Shown one piece after another: positions 12,201-23,169 of a stretch of 64,000 nt of DNA. The stretch is taken from the NCBI GenBank assembly GCA_030141605.1, contig JAQGDQ010000025.1:914907-978906 (forward strand), read 5' to 3'. The stretch's first letter is position 1, and the number at the start of each line of letters is the position of its first letter. Below the pieces are notes generated by a model. That model was not told where the DNA came from and made no database searches. It saw nothing but the letters and a program-made list of their open reading frames with translations. A program made the position numbers and the translations under genes. Source of the DNA: Tubiluchus corallicola. Taxonomy: Eukaryota > Priapulida > Priapulimorpha > Priapulimorphida > Tubiluchidae.

Positions 12201-15200
12201 TCTTAAAGCTGTTTCATTAAATATAGTATGGCATTTAAATAGCCGTAATTCCACTGTACGCGTGTTGGAATTTTACATATTAATTGATAAAAGATGTTGT
12301 CGTATCTATGGTTTTGTTGTGGAGATCGCTGGCGTCAAGCAGAATTGCATACAACACCGTAGAATGTTCCGCCGCCGATGACCGCGTTAGCGTCTGGATA
12401 GTTCTCGAACATTTCTTCGAGAAGTTTCTCCAGCGCGCTATATAGGCGAAGCAGGCTGCCGATCGCGGATCGCACAGCGCAAATCGCACACAGATCTAAC
12501 ATGGACTTATACTTACGCATGTATACATAAACGTTTTCCAGATTTTCTCGTTTATTGTACTCATTTCAAAAGGTCCTTCATCTTTGTGTTCTAGAGAATT
12601 GTCGTTCAATAAGGCAATAACAGTTAACGGCATGTTTTCTGGTTTGCTCTACGAGCCTTCCGAGAGAAACAAAACACAACAGTTTTCATGGTTAGAAGCC
12701 ATTTGCTTTGTCGATTTGTTAAATCTTGCATGCAAGGCTGTGAATTCTTCTTAAGGATTTATTTAACAGACGAATGTCATAATTTTTTATTTTACTGTAG
12801 GCCTTGAATTTTTGGAAGATTTTGGTAATGAACGATGAGCATACAGATCGCAAATATGTGATGTTTTTTCTGATTGGCTGGGGAGTGCCGGCTGTCATTG
12901 TGGGAGTATTTTATGCGATAACATTCAACCTGTACAGATACGTGTTCAATATGGACCCCAATTACATATATGGAGATGTGAGTGCCAGCGGAAGCATGTA
13001 AGCTTTTTAATATTTACATACAAAAATACAAAGTTTTTTAGTATTAAGTATTGAATTGTTCTCCATATGAAGAATTTATTGACTTTACTTAAGAGTATGA
13101 TTTGCTAAAGTTTAAAACAATCCATTTGGTTATGGAACGGAAGTTATTTTCCATGTTTTTTACGAATTTGCCGATTATATTTACTTCCAAATTATTTGAT
13201 AAAATGCGTTGTGTGATTTTTTTGTTGCTTCTCTTTTTGAACTGTACAATGCAGAAGTGTTTAGCTAGTAAGAAATAAATCGTGCTGTACATGTAACGAC
13301 TTTCAATAGTGTCTGAGATGACTAGAAAGTGTGAACTTTACAAGAAAAGGACATACTTAGTTTTTAAGAACATTAATGGTATACTTTTATCCAAACGTCA
13401 CAAATCTGAACTGTCACGTTATTTTTTTGATGACAAATCTTTGTTTGATATTTGAGTTATCAGCCTGCATTATAATTTGAAGATGACTTGCTACTTCGTA
13501 AAATTCTTGAACATATTTTTCTCTGTTTCAGTTGTTTCATTGTAAATGTTTTCGCTGCTCTAGCCAGTGTGGTGGCGCCAGTGTTGCTGCTGCTGGTGTT
13601 TGTCATGGCTGTGTTTACTCAAGCTTATCAAGTTCTGCCTCAGTGGCACAGCTATGATGACGTTTATAGAGGTCGATATAACTATCAAGGTATGTGAATT
13701 GATGGGATTGCCTAATTTTTTTATTGTAGCATTTGCTTGTTGTTGAATTTTGCCTGTGAATTGAAGTGCTGAAATTTCCCTTGCCTAAATTACCATTATA
13801 ATGATTTACAAATTAAAATTTGCAGTTTTGATTTCCGAATCAGTTAAATTAGTCGTTGAATTTAGAAATTAATTTTTCTTCCTAACCTGCAAGATGCAGT
13901 ATCTTAGAAACTAACGTGTCAGACTCATACTTCTGGCTAGCAATCACATTTATGAAAAAAGCAAATTTGCTTAATAACTGAAACTTCAATTTATATAAAA
14001 GTGAATATGTTTTTGACAACTATGTTACATATTTTTTTCATCAAGTTTATATTCGACATTTGTGTGATTAATTTGTTATGATCATATTAAGTTTGATCAA
14101 GTTTGCTTCCACATGTCTGAATTACTTTTTACTGTCGACTATACTGTGATGTTTACACTGCACTTAAGTTTAGTCATATTGAAAGCTATTAACTAAAGTA
14201 TTGAACAATTGTAATCGATCGTTGTTGTTCAATAACATACAGATCTTCCGATCTTTCAGCAAATAAGCATCTTAAAGTGATATATTTGTCACTGAGCTTT
14301 CAAGGTTAAGCTTGATTGAATTTACTTTTTTATGAAAGTTTAATGATTTTTTATGAAGTAGTTATGAAAATTAACTTAATTGTAGAGATTAGAGTGTTGC
14401 TCATATTCTGGTCTCTCATACTTGTCACGTGGATCTGGGGTGGATTACACATGGCTTACGGAACAGTTTGGCTGCTCATTTTCTTCTGCATCTTTAACTT
14501 TATACAGGTGAGTGTCTAAACAAACGGTAGATTCTTGTGTTTCAACAACTACGTTAATGTGAGACTGAGAGAATGTTGTTTTTTTCGGCATTTTTTGGTT
14601 TAATTGAGAACTCTATCGATTTTGTTAGGGTAGCCATTTCTGTAGTACTACCTATAAATTAAAAATAAGCAAGATGCAAAAAGTGTGTTTTTGTATATTT
14701 TTTAAATTAATTGTTAATTACTCAAATGCTGCTTATTAAATAATGGCTGTAAATGTTTCAGGGTCTTTATGCTGTGGTAGTCTATGCTGCATTACGGCAT
14801 CCTTGCCTGCCTTGTTTCCGGCCATTGAAAGGTGGTAGCTATGCTGTCAATCTGTCTCGTGCGCCTACTAGCCAACATGTTGCACCGAGCAGTGTAGATA
14901 GTGCTAAGACTCCTTTACATGATATTGTAAGTTTGCTATATTATATGTTTACACGTGTATCTTAAGGTCACACTTAGGTAATCGGATGTGTTGTTAGGAT
15001 ACACCAAAGTTTACAGGTATGCAGAGTATTCATATATATGTATTTTTGGATAGAGATTTAAGATTTTTTTGAATAACGGTACAAATGTTAAATCAAAAAC
15101 CACTGTTTGAATGATAAGCTTGTGTTGAAATTGCATGTTTTTTTCAAATCTTGGTCATTGTTTGGCTTCTTTTTTTTCAAAATTTTTCATTCCAAACTGG

Positions 15201-16956
15201 GCGATTTGAGACATCATTAAAATGTCTTTTGGTTTTAGCCCCATAGCCTTAATTATTGAATATTTTCTTAATTATTGACATGTGTGCTCGCATAGCAGAA
15301 TCGTGTCCATAAGTCGGCAATTAAGCTTTTCTAGTTATTCACATATCCTGAATCTCCATTTCATGAGGACCATTTTTATACCAAGCTCATTGCTCTATGT
15401 TATTTCTAAGCTGAAATAATCCATGTTGATGTTGAGATGCAGGCTGCACACTGAAAAACACAATCTTGAGAAAATCACTGTTAAAGTAGCCATTGTTTTT
15501 TGTCGCGTTTCCACAAAACACTTAGCAACAGCACAAATGTTGGTTGCTATGGACTTTGCAAGAGCACGTTGAAGTTAAGTTTAAATACAGCAGTTGGCTG
15601 TTCCTGACAAAGATCTGGGCTTGTCAACAGAAAAACCCGAAGCAAATGACGGCTTCCAGGAGCTGCTACCGGAGTTTGAAAATACAAGTTTTTCACAATA
15701 GTAGTACTAGTTTCTAGCCTGAAAAGTGAGTACGAGGTCGTAAAATTAGTATTTTTAGTATCTCTTAAACATTTTCTTCACAATTTGATGCTAGAATATA
15801 AAAGTCCAATATATTTAGCATTTGTTTTTATAAAAAAACAAAAAATTTTCAATGCATTCTTCTTTGAAGCATCATAACATAGTTTTAACTATGCCGACTT
15901 ATTGACGGTTTTGGTTTGCAAGCACACATATATTGAGTTTTTTTACTCTTATTAGCAATATAGTGGTTTTGCAAAATTAATAATGAGCCATTTGTTGCTT
16001 TCGTTTCGTTAAATTTTCCCCTTATTTTTCATTGGCTATACACTCTAAATTAACATTTATATGCTTAACATTAGGTGTTGTGTTAAAGGTCCACTGACAC
16101 CCTAGTAGACACTTGCTGTCAAAATTCACTTATACAAAAAAGCAGCTTTATTTTTTTTAAACTTGCGCATTTCGGTTTGGTTAGCACTGAAACACTTCAA
16201 ATTTAGCGCCGCACAGACATCTTGCGAAAAATGAAAAATCCGGGAAGAAAGCGGAAGTGATATCACATTAGGAACGACACTGCGCACGTGTGACTCTCAC
16301 CGTTTTTACATGTGGGCAGAATCAAGCGATACAACAGTATTTAAGGGTACTAACATTTTGGTATTTTAGTGTTAAGCTCATATCATAGGTTTGTCCACAC
16401 TTACTTGAATGTACTATATTTTATAGATGAAAAAACATTAATAACGGAGTACAACATGTAAAAGTTTTAGCATGACATCACTGTTATTTCGCGCTGCTCT
16501 GCTTTCTTGTTCATTTTTTGATCACTTCTGTTTTTTATATGTCTCACTGCCAAGGTATCTTTTGCCTGACATCCCATTCAGACAATGCTTCTGACAAACA
16601 CTACTACTAATACCCGAACAGTGTTGATTACATTACAATCATTTTGATTGGATAACTCTTTTATGTGTGTACAGGATATAGTAGAAAAAATGGCTTCGCA
16701 TACACCGAAGGGCACAATGCGTGTGAAACGTACACCGGCGACTCCAAACAACGTGTTCATTCTTCCACCGAATATTCATCCAGAGGACAATGAAACGTCC
16801 GACTTTGATGATTTGATATTTGCATTGAAAACCGGTGGCCAGTTTCTTCCACAAGATATCACCCCCGACAAAAACAAAAACAGAGAGGGTAGCTATAAAT
16901 CTGATGGTCTACGAGGTAGTGCTCAGCGGATTCCGATAGCCGATACACATCTCTAG
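540..16956 (+). CDS. ADGRV1: ADGRV1/VLGR1-like adhesion GPCR, 3' 22 exons (5' end outside window)
   Basis: Very large adhesion GPCR; in vertebrates it forms ankle links of hair-cell stereocilia and the photoreceptor periciliary complex. Exons: 540-709, 1118-1258, 1649-1801, 2304-2450, 2633-2778, 3653-3854, 4329-4432, 5681-5797, 5937-6044, 6583-6744, 7706-7792, 8089-8146, 8451-8534, 8927-9018, 9370-9598, 10326-10430, 11782-11910, 12801-12997, 13532-13689, 14386-14507, 14762-14926, 16675-16956. All phases join into one frame of 1051 codons with no internal stop. Order: Calx-beta repeats, GAIN domain, GPS, seven transmembrane helices, cytoplasmic tail. Orthology rests on family-specific strings such as LVMNDEHT, AYQVxPQW, YDDVxRGR, TWxWGGLHMAY, FDDLIFALKTG and the C-terminal RIPIADTHL. 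The full protein in this family is about 6000 residues, so only its last sixth is here. Exon borders are read by eye; the second intron uses a GC donor. Confidence 0.95.
3165..3520 (-). mobile_element. Degenerate non-LTR retrotransposon 3' end in ADGRV1 intron
   Basis: On the minus strand, about 3490-3370 reads a cysteine/histidine block (RVCMCDN then VQDESHVIVHC) typical of the C-terminal tail of LINE reverse transcriptases. A frameshift and an early stop follow. The element then runs into an AATAAA-containing end and a short (ACT)n tail at 3163-3180. It is inactive and lies antisense in the intron between exons 2633-2778 and 3653-3854. Confidence 0.6.
5137..5584 (+). repeat. 64-bp tandem repeat, 7 copies, in ADGRV1 intron
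   Basis: Copies start at 5137, 5201, 5265, 5329, 5393, 5457 and 5521, exactly 64 bp apart, and end at 5584. Each begins TGTTAAAGCTCGTG or a near variant. Divergence is only a few substitutions per unit and shows no indels. Each unit contains GTAAGAGT, a donor-like hexamer, plus a second GTAAGCGC/GTAAGCAC/GTAAGTGC. The array sits about 100 bp upstream of exon 5681-5797. Confidence 0.93.
6985..7300. repeat. AATTCGA-rich inverted sequence in ADGRV1 intron
   Basis: The segment starts CAGGGGTGAGCATCGAAT and is full of TTCGAATTCGATT-type palindromic motifs (about 7005-7025 and 7200-7292). The CAGGGGTG start resembles hAT transposon ends, but no matching far terminus or target duplication could be found, so it is listed only as a repeat-like patch. 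Confidence 0.35.
8852..8886. repeat. (TA)n microsatellite in ADGRV1 intron
   Basis: About 17 TA units, 40 bp before the acceptor of exon 8927-9018. Confidence 0.95.
9124..9290. repeat. (GA)n microsatellite in ADGRV1 intron
   Basis: Long, slightly interrupted purine tract of GA with GGGA interruptions, between exons 8927-9018 and 9370-9598. It gives spurious open frames on both strands (Arg-Glu or Ser-Leu repeats), which are not genes. Confidence 0.95.
9370..9598 (+). CDS. ADGRV1: ADGRV1 exon with GPS cleavage site and start of TM1
   Basis: This exon encodes the end of the GAIN domain, the GPCR proteolysis site and the start of the first transmembrane helix. The four GPS cysteines are present (CVYF, LCTVV, ECACRH). 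The cleavage tripeptide reads His-Phe-Ser, so autoproteolysis would fall between Phe (9479-9481) and Ser (9482-9484), exposing a tethered agonist that begins SSYALQL. The usual residue before the scissile bond is Leu; Phe here is a conservative change, and the catalytic His and nucleophilic Ser are kept. After the linker, the hydrophobic run FFISCFVAV begins TM1 and is continued in exon 10326-10430. Confidence 0.9.
10326..14926 (+). CDS. ADGRV1: ADGRV1 part: seven-transmembrane region
   Basis: Exons 10326-10430, 11782-11910, 12801-12997, 13532-13689, 14386-14507 and 14762-14926 encode TM1 end to TM7 and the start of the tail. The exon at 11782 was placed from the acceptor in a TTTTATCTAG context, because the frame then runs VVYVIDAYLS through HYFFLAQFTW, matching TM2-TM3 of ADGRV1. 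A downstream AG at 11826 would put the wrong frame in use. For exon 12801-12997 the donor at 12998 was preferred over a strong GTGAGT at 12977, because only the former restores the frame of the next exon (CFIVNVFAAL). The last part has HPCLPCF, a possible palmitoylated cysteine cluster just after TM7. Confidence 0.9.
10641..10955. repeat. Degenerate GGTAC/TTTGGTA repeat in ADGRV1 intron
   Basis: Some 15-20 loosely repeated motifs of about 15-18 bp, each combining TTTGGTAC or TGGTACAAG with GGAAAA or GGTAAA. Spacing is irregular and identity low, so this is an old minisatellite. It lies in the intron between exons 10326-10430 and 11782-11910. Confidence 0.6.
12335..12700 (-). other. Unexplained coding-like antisense patch in ADGRV1 intron
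   Basis: Inside the intron 11911-12800, the minus strand is markedly richer in G+C than its surroundings and holds two short open frames one step apart. The first runs from ATG 12633 to a stop at 12496 (45 residues, beginning MPLTVIALLND). The second runs from ATG 12520 to a stop at 12335 (61 residues, beginning MRKYKSMLDLC and rich in helix-forming residues, with SALEKLLEEMFENY). The sequence ACATGCGTAAGTAT at the overlap could be a 5' splice site. I do not recognise the protein. It may be a fragment of a retrocopy or transposon, or exons of an antisense gene. Confidence 0.35.
14927..16674. other. Long last intron of ADGRV1
   Basis: AT-rich intron of 1.7 kb. The stretch from about 16085 (AGGTCCACTGACACCC) to 16330 has a different, more GC-rich texture that suggests an old mobile element, but no terminal repeats or coding remains were found. 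Confidence 0.5.
16675..16956 (+). CDS. ADGRV1: ADGRV1 last exon: cytoplasmic tail with PDZ ligand
   Basis: The exon supplies 93 residues and the TAG stop. Two blocks match vertebrate ADGRV1 almost exactly: DFDDLIFALKTG in the middle and RIPIADTHL at the C-terminus. The last four residues, DTHL, form a class I PDZ ligand (x-T/S-x-hydrophobic); in mammals this end binds the PDZ domains of whirlin, PDZD7 and harmonin in the Usher type 2 complex. The sequence between the blocks is not conserved. The acceptor ACAG at 16671-16674 follows a TGTGTGT tract. Confidence 0.93.
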   Translation, partial: DIVEKMASHTPKGTMRVKRTPATPNNVFILPPNIHPEDNETSDFDDLIFALKTGGQFLPQDITPDKNKNREGSYKSDGLRGSAQRIPIADTHL

Positions 16957-18300
16957 CTTGAATTATGCTATTTGTACTATTTATTTAAAATTGTTAGAAC
17001 TGTGATAGTATGTAGTTATGTTACCTTTTGTTTTTTAAAGTGCTTTGCTCAAAGTGAAGAGATGAACCATTATTCAAATTATCCGTCCATCATAATGACT
17101 CATAATTGCCTTATAAGCATTTTCTCTGACTTATTAAACAAAAATTAAGCAGAAATATATATATATATATCAGATAGTGCTTACACGATTTATCAACTGC
17201 AAAATGTTACTTTTTGGAGGCCTTTCAGTTAGAAAAATCAGGATAATTTTCTCAAATTTCAGTGTTTCTGGGATGAAATATGTGAATATGCAGCTTTGTG
17301 ATTATAAATGTTGTTGCAGCTGTGTTCTTGAGTTGCTTTTGCATGCAAATAACTGTAAGTAAACATTTTACATGTTTGTGGGTTACTAGTATTGTTTTTC
17401 TGTATAATAGTCTTTTCCTTGCAGCATAATAATAGGAATTATAGTAGCTATTGTAATAAGTACCTACATAAAATAGCTGCACTAATAATTAACTTGCATT
17501 CAGTGTTTATTGTTCTTACTGTTTATGTTTACTTTTTAAATTTTTATATGTTTACCGTGTGTCTAACTGTTATCCTATCATGAACTGATGAAATTCTCTA
17601 TGAAGTGTAAAAGTGCCAGTATAATATCCGTCCTGTTTATTATAAGAGAGCTCACAGTTATCATTTTATTAGGGATTGCTAGTCAAAAAAAATTCTTTTA
17701 TATAATTTATTTTTACATTTTTATGTAAAAGAGCACTTATAAGTCATGTTTTTGACACTTGTGTTACCATATATTGTACATTGTAGTCATTTATACAATC
17801 ATTATTAGAGATTTTTCTTGTCAATCACAGTAGTCAGTGCCATATTGTAGGTATAATTGCTGTTGTATGCTGAGTGATTTTAATATAGTAACTATATATG
17901 TGAGTAAAATGACATACATATTTCTTTTTTAAATGTAGTAGTTTACATCACGATCAGGAACTATTGAAATTCTGTCCACACCACTGTATTTCATTCCTCA
18001 TTTTACAAGCATTTTTGAAGGCTCTTGATTGTTTTGATGTCATTAGTTTGCATTACAGTGACAGTTTACTGGTGTGATGGAACAGTCTATACACACTTAG
18101 TAATTATTGCAATGTTCTTCGTTACATAGCTAGCATATATATATATAAAGATTGTGAAAATTATTTTTTCACAATTTATTATGCTACTATATACCGTTAA
18201 AAGGTGTTTTCAACATTTGCAAATAAGTACTTAATATGGAAGCATAATCTTGTGTTGTAATGATTCATGTACATTTACTTTGACAATAAAGTAAGGTACA
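16957..18300 (+). other. ADGRV1 3'UTR and downstream AT-rich sequence
   Basis: Sequence after the ADGRV1 stop codon. The clearest polyadenylation hexamer I see is AATAAA at 18285-18290, followed by GT-rich sequence; if used, the 3'UTR would be 1.3 kb. A TA microsatellite lies at 17156-17170. No further gene is visible. Confidence 0.45.
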
Positions 18301-18639
18301 GTGCACTAGACTTGTTGGTATAGTCAAATGGGGGCAAAATTGAGAGAAATCATCTGTTTATAGCTGCAATAGAATGAAAGTGTAAGGTATTATAAAAAAA
18401 GGTTTGAAAACTTTTCTTCGAATTAACACTACAGACGTGGTTAAAATTCAAAGTGTATGCGGAGTGGTCAAAGTACCAAAGTAAAGTAGTGTTGGTAATG
18501 ATCACCAGATGGGTGGTCACCTAAAAACTTGACACTTTCTTCTTGGAGGCTGTACATCTGAACGTGCTTTTCATGATTTCCTTTTTAGTCTATTTTTTAA
18601 TTTATGTAAATCTTTATATCATCTTTCTTTAAGTTTTTT

Positions 18640-19665
18640 GCTAAGTTTCATCTACCTCGCATCGGTTTCTTTCTAATTCATGCCAATTTGATTAATTTTA
18701 GACTGCGTGTGTGTTTGTTTTAATTTTTGTTTTTAATTTGTTTAATTTTGGTGGCTGGACCTCCTTTTGAGGGACAGCCATGCCTTTTATGACGCTTAAT
18801 TCAAGAACTATTACATTCTGCTTATTTTATTACCATTTTTTGTAAATTGTTCATTACTCAAGAAAATAAATAATAAAGAAATATTAAATAAACTGTTTAA
18901 ATCAGACAGTTTAGCGGAAGAGGAATTGTTTTGACAAGTTCACTTTTTAAGTTTTCCTACTTGCGAATCCGGTGTCTATTTTACAAATACTTTTCATATT
19001 TTTCCCTACTTCGCTCCTCCCGAAATATTTCAGCAATGTAAACTCTACTTGTACCCGAGTCAAAAACTTGGCCAATAAACCATCTTCACGTCTAGCGAAA
19101 CTAGGTCCTAACTTCTTAACAGCCTCATTGCCCGATGGAGTTAACTCGTTAAATAGCCGTTTTGCGGCCCAGAAGCAGGTGCGCTTTGAATCCGGCTCTT
19201 AAAAACTGCAAAAATCTGGCTCTAGAAAACCTTAAAAGGCTTTCAATCCCGCAGAATGAGGGACAACCAGCTTTTTAAATATGATAAGCGCCAGCATAAG
19301 TAATACTTTGAAACCATAAATAAGTTAGTGCCAATATGGAATTTCCAACCATTGCATATAAATAGATATCTTTTAATTGGTCACTGCTATGAATACCAAA
19401 TTATTCCTGAAACTTTTAAAAATACTTTTGGATTTAAATCAGTATTTGTATTATGATAATTATATTCATGTAAACAAACTGCATTGTTTGATAGAACTTT
19501 ATTTGGAATATTCTGTAATGTGTAGCACTAAAAGGCGCATTTAAACAGTACAAGTCTGTGCGTCTCTTCCGCACATGACTGTTTTTAGTGATTGACAATA
19601 ATTTAGTTTTTTTGTTTAGTGTATTGTTTTATGGATGTCAAATAAACTAAACTAAACTAAACTAA
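18640..19665 (+). mobile_element. Probable retroelement 3' ends with simple-repeat tails
   Basis: Two tails typical of LINE 3' termini occur. One ends about 18895 in an AATAAATAATAAAG-type run; the other ends at 19640-19664 with AATAAA followed by four CTAAA units. No reverse transcriptase coding remains are legible upstream, so this is inferred from the tails alone. Confidence 0.35.
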
Positions 19666-20454
19666 GTATGCGTTATTGGTTTGTAAAATCAAACTTCGTG
19701 TTTTATTTCTTGTGTGCAGCTAGAGAGCAATTTTTACACAAATTTGTAACACAGCGAAACTAACGCCACGCATATCTCCCTGCGATTACAAAGGATCGAA
19801 GCTTTTGCAAGCTCATTGAATAATATGATGTTACCAATTGTTGTGGTATTAAAGCATTATGATTATACAGATTGAATATCGCATTTTGCTTTAACATTTT
19901 ACGATAGTTTTTAGAATTAATTGATACGCAGATGTTACTATTAATTTTCAGTCTTTTCCACCTAGTTTAAATTTGAAGATCGGTATCTTGCGTTCTGAAC
20001 AGTTTTGAATCAAGTCTTATTTTCCCAAGAGCTGGTATCCGATCTGTCGAAAATTTTAATGCGTTTCTCGTCGGTTATAAACGCGATATCCGACACGGAA
20101 CACTTGTTGACTAATGTGGGAATAAAAATTGTTTAGCAAAATAATATTGTTGCAAATTCTTTCGTGGTATATACAGCAAGCAGCTCTAAGCCTTTCTTTT
20201 AACTAGGGGAATAAGAATGCGCTGCTTTCACACGTAATCTGGTTTGTAAAATAATATTCACTGGTAACAGGCGGTCCTAAGCTAAACAACACAAGCCTAT
20301 TCACGCGTATAATTAGCAAGACATGCCCCTAAAATTATTGAAGAAGTGTGCCATTAATCATGCTCGTAGTCTTTTGTGGGTTTCAGGTCTGTAATTTAAA
20401 CTAGGAAAAAGTTTCATAATCTGAATTATCCATTCAGACTACAATTGAAAACCA

Positions 20455-21295
20455 TAAAATATGCAAGCAACATGAATTAAAGTGCGTAAACAACATGAAT
20501 TAAAATGTGCAAACAACATGAATTAAAATGTGCAAACAACGTGAATTAAAATGTTCAAACAACATGAATTAAAATATGCAAGCAACATGAATTAAAGTGC
20601 GTAAACAACATGAATTAAAGTACGTAAACAACATGAATTAAAATGTGCAAACAACATGAATTATAATGTTCAAACAACATGAATTATAATGTTCAAACAA
20701 CATGAATTAAAATGTGCAAGCAACATGAATTAAAATGTGCAAACAACATGAATTAAAATGTGCAAACAACATGAATTAAAATGTGCAAACAACATGAACT
20801 AAAATGTGCGAACAACATGAATTAAAATGTGCAAACAACATAAATTAAAATGTTCAAACAACATGAATTAAAATGTGCAAATAACATGAATTTGTTAGCG
20901 GAAATCTTAACATTTAATAATTAAAATGTTCAAACAACATGAATTAAAATATGCAAGCAACATGAATTAAAGTGCGTAAACAACATGAATTAAAGTACGT
21001 AAACAACATGAATTAAAATGTGCAAACAACATGAATTATAATGTTCAAACAACATGAATTATAATGTTCAAACAACATGAATTAAAATGTGCAAGCAACA
21101 TGAATTAAAATGTGCAAACAACATGAATTAAAATGTGCAAACAACATGAATTAAAATGTGCAAACAACATGAACTAAAATGTGCGAACAACATGAATTAA
21201 AATGTGCAAACAACATAAATTAAAATGTTCAAACAACATGAATTAAAATGTGCAAATAACATGAATTTGTTAGCGGAAATCTTAACATTTAATAA
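20455..21295 (+). repeat. 23-bp minisatellite with exact 375-bp tandem duplication
   Basis: About 35 copies of a 23-bp unit (CAACATGAATTAAAATGTGCAAA and variants). A second level is visible: 20546-20920 and 20921-21295 are identical as far as I can check base by base. This includes all unit variants and a non-repeat end, GTTAGCGGAAATC, at 20894 and 21269. The higher-order period is therefore 375 bp. Confidence 0.92.
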
Positions 21296-23130
21296 TTATT
21301 TGCATCGTATTTACTGCGGAAATGCTATATAAATTGATATAGTTATGTGACGCATTAAAAAGATAAAGTTACAGCTGCCTCAATTAGACATCTTGAACTT
21401 TCAAGAAATGTATGCATCTTTATTTTAATGTTAACACATTGGAACTTTTTTCCGCGTTTGTTTTTTTGTTACATTTGAAGTTGCTGACTCTAAAAAAACT
21501 TCGTTGGTCGAGATGTTTAACGTTAATTTTTCGGCGAATATTTTAATGTTAATTTCTTTGCAAATATTAAACAATAGTTAGCAGAGGTCTGGCATTAATT
21601 TATTGGTGGAGATGCAAACGTTAATAGCATTATAATGCTGCGCATTAAACGTTCAGACATGCTGGCAGGCTTGATGAAATTATGGAGGCACCTCAGATGG
21701 AACCACCCTCAAAGAATCGCCCTTTATCTCAAATAAAAGGCCTCAAACAATCGCCCTTTATCTCAAATTAACGGCTCGAACAAGGGCCCTGTATCTCAAA
21801 TAAGGGACCACGAACTTAACATTTTGAAATTAGGCTTTCATGCTTCAGGGCCTGCTTTTTTAAATTTGGAATTTCATTATACGTTAAGTAAATTGTCCAA
21901 CAATGTAAAATGTTATACTCACAATTAAAAAAAATTATATTTGAAAACGGTTTAGCCGGGCCCACAAGCTTGAGGATTCCTAGGCTGCAGCCTATACTAG
22001 CTTATACGATAATCTGACCCTTCATGCTGGTAATCAAGTGCCCTTTCGCTCTTTCTGCACACAGACTAAGTCTTTCAAAATCTATAGTGCAAGGACAGCG
22101 ATGAGACATTCTGTACATTATGCACTTATACTGTCACTGTGCGAAATGCTTGCTTTTGAGTGATGTTTGTTATTAATAGCTGTTCTAATTTTGGTGGTAT
22201 GGGGTTAAAAAGCTTACATACAAAGACTGAAACAGACAGAACAAAGACCATTACAGATTCTTCAGTACTAGCACGATTCTCAAAGAATCGCCATGCAGTG
22301 GCTAACTTGTGCTACGTGTACTATTAACAATAACTGCAAGGCTTGTATAACGCAGCAATGTAACTGAAAAGAATAACCTGTTACCCCATGTTTATGTCGC
22401 CTGTTGGCAAACAGACCTACAAAGCTGAAAATCTCCCCTCTTCTTTATTGTATTTATACATGTAATTGCTCGCAGGGAGGCCATGCCCACCATATTGTGA
22501 AAGCGCCTTGAATTGTTTTCTTTTGCTCATCTGTAAATATTGTAAGGCACAGTTTGTTATGGCAAGTAGGTCTCTCTCCGTAGGTTAGTTGAACAATACC
22601 TTGTAGCTCTGCAACCCTTAAACGGTAAGAATTTAACTTCATGAATCTAAAAGTACGATAAACTTTGAAAGTCAACTCGTGTTAATGTGCATTGCAATTG
22701 AAGCAATTGGTCTTGGTTGCATAAACCGAGCTTGAATCGTTTATCATTGTCATTTCCGAAGCACATGAAACTATTACGTCATAGCCGTTCTGCCAAAAGC
22801 AACGTTTAACATAATTATTATCCACGGGCCAAGTAAACCTATCTCTACCACATTTTAGTCATATTCGCAGAAGATCGCGTTATAACGTTCGAAGTAGGTT
22901 ACTACTGTACACTGGCAACAGCATTATAACTGTTATTATTAACTCACATAGACTTGTCAAATCTTGCTTTATTGTGAAATGGAACGAATTATTACATAAT
23001 TAGCCTCTAAAATTTATTTAGCTTTTAATTTACTAACCTTGAATATATATTTACTTTTGTAATTTTTATTTCATTGTATTTTATTTCATTTTATTAGTAT
23101 TAGTATTTGTATTTGTATTTTATATGGTCT
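21296..23130. other. Intergenic sequence without recognised gene
   Basis: Holds a small imperfect repeat at about 21700-21812 (three copies around CGCCCTTTATCTCAAAT). No open frame with splice signals or family resemblance was found on either strand. Confidence 0.5.
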
Positions 23131-23165
23131 TAGTTACCGAAATAAAAATTTGAATTGAATTGAAT
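23040..23165 (+). mobile_element. Retroelement 3' tail with (TTGAA)n
   Basis: TTTATTT-rich sequence, then AAATAAAAATTTGAATTGAATTGAATTG, ending at about 23167. Short-unit tails after a polyadenylation hexamer mark LINE-type 3' ends. No coding remains are readable. Confidence 0.4.
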
Positions 23166-23169
23166 TGAA

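Noticed and set aside
12976-12981. GTGAGT inside ADGRV1 exon 12801-12997 as a donor
   Set aside because: Phase 0 splicing there would put exon 13532-13689 out of the ICFIVNVFAAL frame.
16085-16500. Possible MITE beginning AGGTCCACTGACACCC
   Set aside because: No inverted partner end or target duplication could be found by eye.
20455-21295. CRISPR-like array because of regular short repeats
   Set aside because: The repeats are head-to-tail with no unique spacers, and the DNA is animal.
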